Origin: Cryptomeria japonica
Lineage: Eukaryota > Streptophyta > Pinopsida > Cupressales > Cupressaceae
Reading direction: 5' to 3'
Length of the DNA: 64,000 bases
NCBI RefSeq assembly: GCF_030272615.1
Contig: NC_081407.1
Span: 146,443,744-146,507,743 of the forward strand
The position numbers were made by a program, and so were the translations under genes. The notes beneath the pieces are model-generated. The model did not search any database, was not told the DNA's origin, and was given only the letters and a program-made list of their open reading frames with translations. This document shows, piece after piece, positions 58,254 to 64,000 of this stretch. Numbering within the stretch: the stretch's first letter is position 1; each line of letters starts with the position of its first letter.

Positions 58254-58576
58254 ATCATTAGCAAACTTCATTAGGCCTTGATCAAACATTGATATTCTCC
58301 AATTTGTACTAAATCACCAAATTTGCTAAATTCGAAACATTTGGGAGGTTTAAATAAAATTCGCATTAATTAAAGGCATTTTTAATTTAATAAATTAATT
58401 TTTAGGCCTTGAAATAATTAAAAAATTCACCTTGGAGGCATTAAAATTAATTTTTTGAGCGCTCAAAAATCATTATTATGCCTTTATAGGCAAGTCGGCC
58501 ACCTTTTCAAGGAATTTTTATTTATTTTTACCCCTTATTTGCCAAGTCGGCCTTGAAGGGATTAGGGTGAGCGCCC

Positions 58577-58584
58577 TATATAAA
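58577..58584 (+). promoter_or_regulatory. TATA box 1 of the large element
   Basis: TATATAAA in GCGCCCTATATAAAGGGGGA, followed by an A/T-rich leader that contains the 5'-UTR intron and the start codon at 59111. Conserved in the shorter relative. Confidence 0.7.
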
Positions 58585-58873
58585 GGGGGAGTGTTGTTTC
58601 AAATTTCAAATCATTCATTCATTCCATCTAAGTGCGATTTTGAGAAGCAAATTGAGGAGCGAAATCCAGCAGATTGGAGGCTAAATTTCCAGAATTTGCT
58701 AAGTGTTGAAGGATAATTTCCAGATTTTGAAAGGCTAGTGAAAGGCGTACTTCTTTTGAAGGTTAATCAAGACAATTCATCCAAGAAGGCCAGCAATTCA
58801 ATCCTTATCTAGCAAGATCTGATCTTGTTTCTTCCATTTACCAAGGCTCATAGTTAGGCTTTCAAAGGAGAAG

Positions 58874-59103
58874 GTATGAGGAATCAAATTATTTGAAGTT
58901 CTTATTCAAGGCTTGTTTTAATTTCATAGCATTTTTTTTTAGAAAAGGGTCTAAGTCTTGAAAGTTTGATTCCATTCATAATTAATTGAGAAATGAGGAA
59001 TTCTAGATTTATCATTAATATCTTGAATCTTCCCTTTGAAGAGTCTTAATTTCTACACTTTAAGGTATGATGCTTAAAGACTAATTTTGAAATTTTTGTG
59101 TAG
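58874..59103 (+). other. 5'-UTR intron of the element gene
   Basis: Donor GAGAAG|GTATGAGG and acceptor TTTTGTGTAG|GCATC, 230 nt, T-rich, ending 7 nt before the start codon. Both sites are conserved in the shorter inverted copy, which argues for a real intron. Confidence 0.65.
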
Positions 59104-59110
59104 GCATCAA

Positions 59111-62100
59111 ATGGCGACCGCCAAAGCCGGAGGAGCTACTAGTCGGCAGGCTCTCATCAAGGAAGATCAGAGGAGCGAAGAATTGGAGACCAGGATCGTG
59201 TCCAAGTGGAGTAATATCGGAGACACCAACTTAGGAAACTTCAATGTGAAGAAGTTTCGAGAGGTTCCCTACATTGGCAAGCCATCACCTGTTGCGAGGA
59301 GGATAATTGAAAGTGGCATCATCAAGGCTGCAGGTTTCCCTCCCGCTGTCAAGTGTCATGAGCTGATGATCGAGTGTGCACACCACTATGACTCACAATC
59401 AAGGACGATCGTAACCAAAGACGGGAACATCTTAGCTTACCTTTCAAAGGAAGCTATAAGCGAAGCTCTTCATCTTCCAGACCATAAAGATATGATTTAC
59501 AAAAGCTTAGAAGGAGCAAGGTCGATCTATGAAGATGATCCTGAGACTTGTCTGAATCTCATCAATAAGAATTGGTTGATCAAAAGTCGGCCTCGTTTGA
59601 ACAAGATTCCCAATACGCCGCATAGGATCGACTTCCAGGAGGAATACAGAGATTTGATAACTTTGCTCAATCGAGTTACAGGGGCTCCTCAAGCCTTCTT
59701 CTTCGAAAAGTGGATGTTCTTCTTCATTCAAATGATAGTCCAAGGAAAAGGAATGCTTCATTGGGCCAGAATTATTAGCAATTATCTGGACGTACAGTTA
59801 AGAAGGCTAAGACCCACCAAATCATTCCACATGAGCTCATATGTTATATATGCCTTAATCAGGAGTTTCGAGTATGCAGGGCTACCTCACAGAGGAGTGA
59901 TCGGAAGAGGACCCGGAGAAATGAGGGTTTGTGATTCTTATGTTCATCTGCATCATCTGCCTAGAAGTGACTACAAGTTAGTCAATGACACCTTCACGAT
60001 GAACATTACCAGGATGTTGCAAGGTGGGATTCACAATCGACTATCTCTGGATGCGCAGGAGCTTGTGAAGAAGTATGGTGCATGGTTCATCCAGTTTCAA
60101 AAATTCACATATATCAGAGTTCATGGGTGTCCTTCACCTCCCTACATGTTGCCAAGATATCCAACAGACAGGATAGTACTACTTGAGGTGACTAGACAGT
60201 TGGTAGCTTATGCGAAGGCATCTAGACACAAGCATGGAAATGGAATTCCCGTGCCCATCATACTGGGGAATTCAGTTGAAGTATGTCCTAATACTCAAGC
60301 CACTGAAGATGCAGCAAAGGAATTATCTTTATACTCATTCTCATTCTTTGCCTCGCGGGAGAATTTTGATCCTCATGGTTACATGGAAGAGACAGTCGGC
60401 AGGAAATACAAGCATGAGTTTCAGGTGGAGGACTTTTGGACGAATCTCCCAAGTGATTTAAAGGTTAAGAGAAAGATGCATTCCCGGCTACCCTTAGATC
60501 TCATCAGGAAATGCAAAGTTTATAGAGTAGTCGATCAAGCCCAAGATAACGGTAGATACCTCCAGTCGTCCTATGAGAAAGAAGACAAATAAGTGAAGAT
60601 AGATTGGAATGAGCCTGAGGTTTTAGACTTGAGAGCTTTGATGGCCCCCGTTTTATCCTACACTCGCAGATGGGTGGATGTACAACATCAGAAGTTGAAG
60701 GAGCAGAGTGTATCAATGACATTTACTTTGGAGGCAAGGTCAGAAGAAGGAGAAGCAAGCGTGAGTGAGAATACTTCTCATTCCAAAGGCTCAAAGAGGA
60801 AAGAAAGACCTAAGAAAAGGGAATCCACCAGGAAGAAGCAGAAAACAAACCCCGATCACCCACCAAGCACATCTTCTCGACATGAAAAGAAGGCAAATCA
60901 AGGAGAAGATCAGGGGAAGATGGTATATGAAATTGATGAATCTATGGAATCCATGGTACAAAATGACAAGTAAGAAAAGGGACAGACACCTCAACAGTCG
61001 TCGATTCAATCTCCCCTAGTTGATACTAATGAGCTACATGAAGAGAAGAATGAAGATGAAGCGACATCTCCTTTCCGAGAGGATAGACCACTGCTTAAAG
61101 AAATACAAGTAAGGGAAACAAGATCCGCCATTCCGGATTGGTTAAAGGAGAGACTGACAAAGGTAGTTGTGGTTGAAGAGGAAGAAGATGTATTTGATTT
61201 AGAAAGCCTTATAGGAAGTTCTCAAGAGGTGATGGAAAAGAAGAAGGCCACAAAGATGTCCAAGGTAATTAGAGATGAGGTAGGATCCAAGAAATTGCAA
61301 GTAGCTACACCAGTAGTGGACAAATATGAGGGTGAAAATCTTGCAGATGAGTATGACTTAGAAACATTTGAGCTTGGTCCACTTACCTCCGAGCAAGCGA
61401 TGGAAGAAGCAACCGATTCATTTGAAGCACTTAAAAGACAAACTTAAAGAAGAAATGGAAAAGAATAAGAAGCTTGAGAGGGAGGTCAGTGCTTGGAGAA
61501 GCTATTTTAGTCATCTCAATCAGCCCTTGAGACGTCAGGATCCAGCAGTATCTCCTTTACAAGCACTCCATCTTGAATTAGTAGGCGAGGAAGAAAGAGT
61601 AAAGAGCTTGGTTCAGCTTATGAGCTCTTGGATTGATAAATCCCACATGGTAGCCATTGAATTTGCAGCAAGAATGATGAAGACAGTTCATCGAGCTATC
61701 CAGGTCCTTGAGATTATCCATAATCTAATGATAATTGTAGCTGCATTCACTCACACTAGAGATGTTATCATTCATGTCTTACAAGTGATAAGACAAACAC
61801 CAAGACGGATTCTGGCACAAGAAAAGATAATGGATGGAGGAACCCATAATCTCCTACAGTGGTCAGCTCTGCTCCAGATGAAAGAGGTCCTTTTTGAAGA
61901 CATCAACACCAGATGCAGTCAAGTTGAAGGTATCATTCATCCGATTCAGGATAAGGTGTTTGAGGTGTTGTGTACCATTCTTGGCAGGCGGATCGAGATT
62001 GAGACAGATGTGGACATCCAAGAGTTGGAGGAGAGAGTCAAAGTCATCTTTTGCAAAGAGGAGAACATCATCACAGATAAGCAACGAGATCAAATGTTCA

Positions 62101-62333
62101 CTACTATGTTCCTGATCGAGAAGACCAAAGAGCCTGAACCTGGATGGGAGACAGCTCTTCTCACTGCTTTTGATCAAGTCCTTCACTTGGAAGAACGAAT
62201 GAAGAATCTTCCTGAGATTCCCATTGCTGAGATCGAGAGAGCTGTGTCCAGATTCATTGAATATGCTAAGGAGCATAGGAAAGGGAACAAAATTCTAGAT
62301 GAAAAGTTGTTACAGGATGATGTGGCAGCTTAA
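59111..62333 (+). pseudogene. Large element-borne ORF (about 1070 codons), broken, unknown protein
   Basis: ATG at 59111 follows the conserved intron acceptor; an upstream in-frame ATG (59087) lies in the intron. The first 493 codons are open. A TAA at 60590-60592 interrupts, the same frame resumes for 126 codons to a TAA at 60971-60973, then runs to 61447. A phase change near the A-run at 61433-61436 leads into a frame open to 62333. Residues 1-490 look globular (FREVPYIGKPSPVARRII; GNILAYLSKEAISEALHLPD; FFFEKWMFFFIQMIVQGKG). The middle (about 530-770) is Lys/Glu/Ser-rich and disordered-looking. The last 300 are helical with a coiled-coil-like start (KEEMEKNKKLEREVSAW). No protease, RT, integrase or zinc knuckle. 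I do not recognise the family; a gag-like or accessory role is only a guess. Confidence 0.75.
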
Positions 62334-62424
62334 TTCCTATTGGTCTATGTTTCCTTGATATTTGTGCCAATTAATTATTGGCTATGCATTTAATGATGAC
62401 TATCTAAATGGGGACCTTTTGTAA

Positions 62425-62444
62425 TAAACCCTAATTAGGGTTTA
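62425..62444. promoter_or_regulatory. Inverted telo-box palindrome
   Basis: A 20-bp perfect palindrome made of two AAACCCTAA telo-box words facing each other. It ends 63 bp before TATA box 2. The shorter relative has an 18-bp version (52308-52325) at exactly the same distance from its TATA box 2. The telo-box is a known plant promoter element of translation-related genes. Confidence 0.7.
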
Positions 62445-62507
62445 GGTGTCAAAATCTCAGCCGTTGATGATCTTTCGATCTGGGCCATTCATTGTATTTG
62501 AGGATGC

Positions 62508-62515
62508 TATATATA
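62508..62515 (+). promoter_or_regulatory. TATA box 2 of the large element
   Basis: TATATATA in GGATGCTATATATACCCTC, about 890 bp before the 3' end. The matching GCACTATATAAGCCC lies at 52237-52244 (minus) in the shorter relative. If the unit is an LTR, this is where its genomic RNA should begin. Confidence 0.6.
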
Positions 62516-62653
62516 CCCTCACTCATTTTCATTTTGATAGTTAGAAGAAGTTAGAAAAAAGGAGAGCTTAGAGAGAAGAAAGTTATTGTGTAGCAAGATT
62601 GAGTAGTGAAGAAAGAATTTTGAACAATTGTTGTCCATTTTGGCTTTGAGATC

Positions 62654-62659
62654 AATAAA
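62654..62659 (+). terminator. Poly(A) signal AATAAA
   Basis: ATCAATAAAATATTG lies 140 bp after TATA box 2 and 320 bp after the ORF stop. It could serve the ORF transcript and, as an LTR signal, define the R/U5 boundary region. Confidence 0.45.
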
Positions 62660-63398
62660 ATATTGAAGTTATGGTGTTTTATTGCAATACTTGTGGCTAT
62701 CTTCATAATTGTTTATTTTCTTGAATCACTCTCAGTTGAAGTAGTATTTAAGTTTAAGTTTGAAGGACTAAGTGTTGTGCTTGATCTTTGGTGAGATTCA
62801 CGTTCCAAACCACTAGCTTCTTACTGATTGTAAGGATGCCTTGTGTGGTCAACTGGAAATATTGAGATTGCTTAAAAAATTCAATCATTTTGGGAAGTAT
62901 TGATATGTATCTCTATGATAGTATCTATGTCCTTGATGATTTGAAAGTTACTGAATCACCTTAGAAGATCGCATCAATTCCAGTAGAGTTGTAATTTCTT
63001 GGCGATACTGAAATTGGTAGAATCTTACCAAGTCTAGCCTTCATTGAGTCATTCTTAGGATTAGATTAGCATTCCTTCCTTGAAACCCTTATCCTTTTGA
63101 CATTTTTTTTGAAAATCTGTTAGTGTTTGGAAAATCCTGTTCCTGCAGTCGAAAAGAGAGTAACACGGACAAGCTTTCTCTGAAAGTACGTAAGGCCTCT
63201 TGAAGAAACAACATATACAACGACCACTGGTGCTTATCCACACTTAGAGATCCTACAACGAAGAACCTTGAAGTCATCCCGATTGATCCTTTTTGCGACA
63301 TCTTTAGCATTCGGAGACTTTAATCAAGAGATGATAAGGTACCTTTTGGGTATTTTATTCTGTGTTCGGTGGTGTACAGAATACACATCAACACTACT

Positions 63399-64000
63399 AT
63401 AGGCAGATTAAACAACTAAACTACCAATTGTTGAGGTTAAAGAGCAGATTAATTAACAATAAACATCAAAACTTAAAAAAAAATAAAGACAATAAAAAAA
63501 AAACACATAACACAGCGAATTATGTGGTTTACCATTAAAGGCTACATCCATGGGAAAGCAGGGCAATATCTTTATTTAGTTTTTCTCTCATACACAATAC
63601 ATAATCTGCACTCATCCTTTCAGACACATGTTTAACTCTTCAAATATGAAGAGACAGATAGCAAATGAAGAGATAGGGAGAAATAGAATGGTCAGATGAC
63701 CGTTGGACTTGACATTCTGTGATGAACCCATGAAAGATGAGGCCAACTGGTCTGGACGGCAGTACTGGCTGCCAACTGAGCAAGTTTGTCTCCTTCCAGA
63801 AAAATCAGAGGAAGAAATCAGATTACTGCCAGCTGTTAGTCTTATCTTTTGTAGGAGAAAAAAGAATCAGATTTGGTCTGGAATCTTCTAGTTAGAACCA
63901 TCAACTTCTTGAAGAAGCCTAGTTTTGTTTTGTAGTGACAGTTGTATCTATTTTGTCTTGTTGTGACAGCTGTATCCTAGAAGAAAAATTAGATCTGTTT
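63399..64000. other. Spacer after the large element, no gene seen
   Basis: The sequence resumes after the CTACT duplication (63394-63398). AT-rich, with a small tandem duplication GTGACAGYTGTATC near 63937-63974. The 62-codon frame at 63703-63891 has no recognised feature. Confidence 0.4.

Larger units (their letters stand above)
51338..63393 (+). mobile_element. Giant gene-bearing LTR (probable solo LTR, TSD CTACT)
   Basis: It starts TGTTGTGACCATTTCACACA and ends ATACACATCAACA, with CTACT on both sides (51333-51337, 63394-63398). Without the nested relative (51380-55460 plus one GGACC) it is about 7970 bp. In order it carries two small hairpins at the tip, an array of 15 hairpins (55856-58253), TATA box 1 (58577), a 5'-UTR intron, a broken ORF of about 1070 codons (59111-62333), an inverted telo-box (62425-62444), TATA box 2 (62508) and AATAAA (62654). 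No primer site or second LTR is seen. TG...CA ends with a 5-bp duplication and a late promoter/poly(A) block fit a solo LTR whose U3 is about 7.2 kb. The alternative is a non-LTR-type unit with retroviral-like ends. Confidence 0.85.

Noticed and set aside
61863-62276. 137-codon minus-strand ORF inside the element gene
   Set aside because: Shadow of the plus-strand helical C-terminal frame.
62425-62444. Interstitial telomere repeat
   Set aside because: Only one inverted pair of telo-box words, at a promoter-like distance from a TATA box and conserved in both copies; not a telomere array.

Overview
The window is nuclear DNA of a seed plant with a large, repeat-dominated genome. A gymnosperm (conifer-like) is my best guess, because one intron-less PPR gene sits among old, heavily nested LTR retrotransposons, LINEs with a DUF4283-type ORF1, and AT-rich intergenic DNA. 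Species assignment is inference only. I see one clear host gene: a P-class pentatricopeptide-repeat protein at 41014-42606 (+). Nearly everything else that can be named is mobile-element DNA.

Layout. 190-5100: a decayed LINE (RT, zf-RVT, RNase H) split by an LTR-retrotransposon fragment (about 1637-3287). 5249-6500: remnant of an unrecognised long ORF. 7490-8710: remnant of a LINE ORF1. 9390-10500: degraded LTR-like DNA. 12556-36105: a minus-strand LARD-like element with LTRs of about 4.3-4.9 kb and a non-coding 3.7 kb interior. Its left LTR holds a 2.8 kb copia-like non-autonomous element (16413-19174, TSD AATGG). Its right LTR holds an intact 7.8 kb TR-GAG-type element (25995-33792, TSD CATAT) that encodes gag-protease but no RT or integrase. 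37790-40104: a 2.3 kb small non-autonomous LTR element (TSD ACCTT). 41014-42606: the PPR gene. 44074-45806: a tandem composite of two TRIM families inserted as one unit (TSD TTTTT); one family carries a tRNA-like Pol III promoter in its LTR, and a 990 bp solo LTR has landed in that promoter.

51338-63393 is the most unusual region. An element of about 8 kb (TSD CTACT, TG...CA ends) carries inside it a promoter, a 5'-UTR intron, a broken ORF of about 1070 codons, a second promoter and a poly(A) signal. A shorter relative of the same family (51380-55460, TSD GGACC) has inserted into it in the opposite orientation. Both copies carry arrays of a 33-bp hairpin spaced almost exactly 167 bp apart, at the same distance upstream of the first TATA box. 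The spacers between hairpins have diverged, and one base pair of the hairpin has switched from T-A to A-T between the two arrays. Both copies also carry an inverted telo-box palindrome exactly 63 bp from a second TATA box. I read these as two giant solo LTRs of a family whose U3 region carries its own gene.

How the parts fit: none of the elements here encodes a full transposition machinery. TR-GAG, LARD, TRIM and gene-bearing LTR families all depend on partners elsewhere in the genome. A recurring theme is palindromic or hairpin-rich islands inside the LTR or internal regions of several unrelated families.
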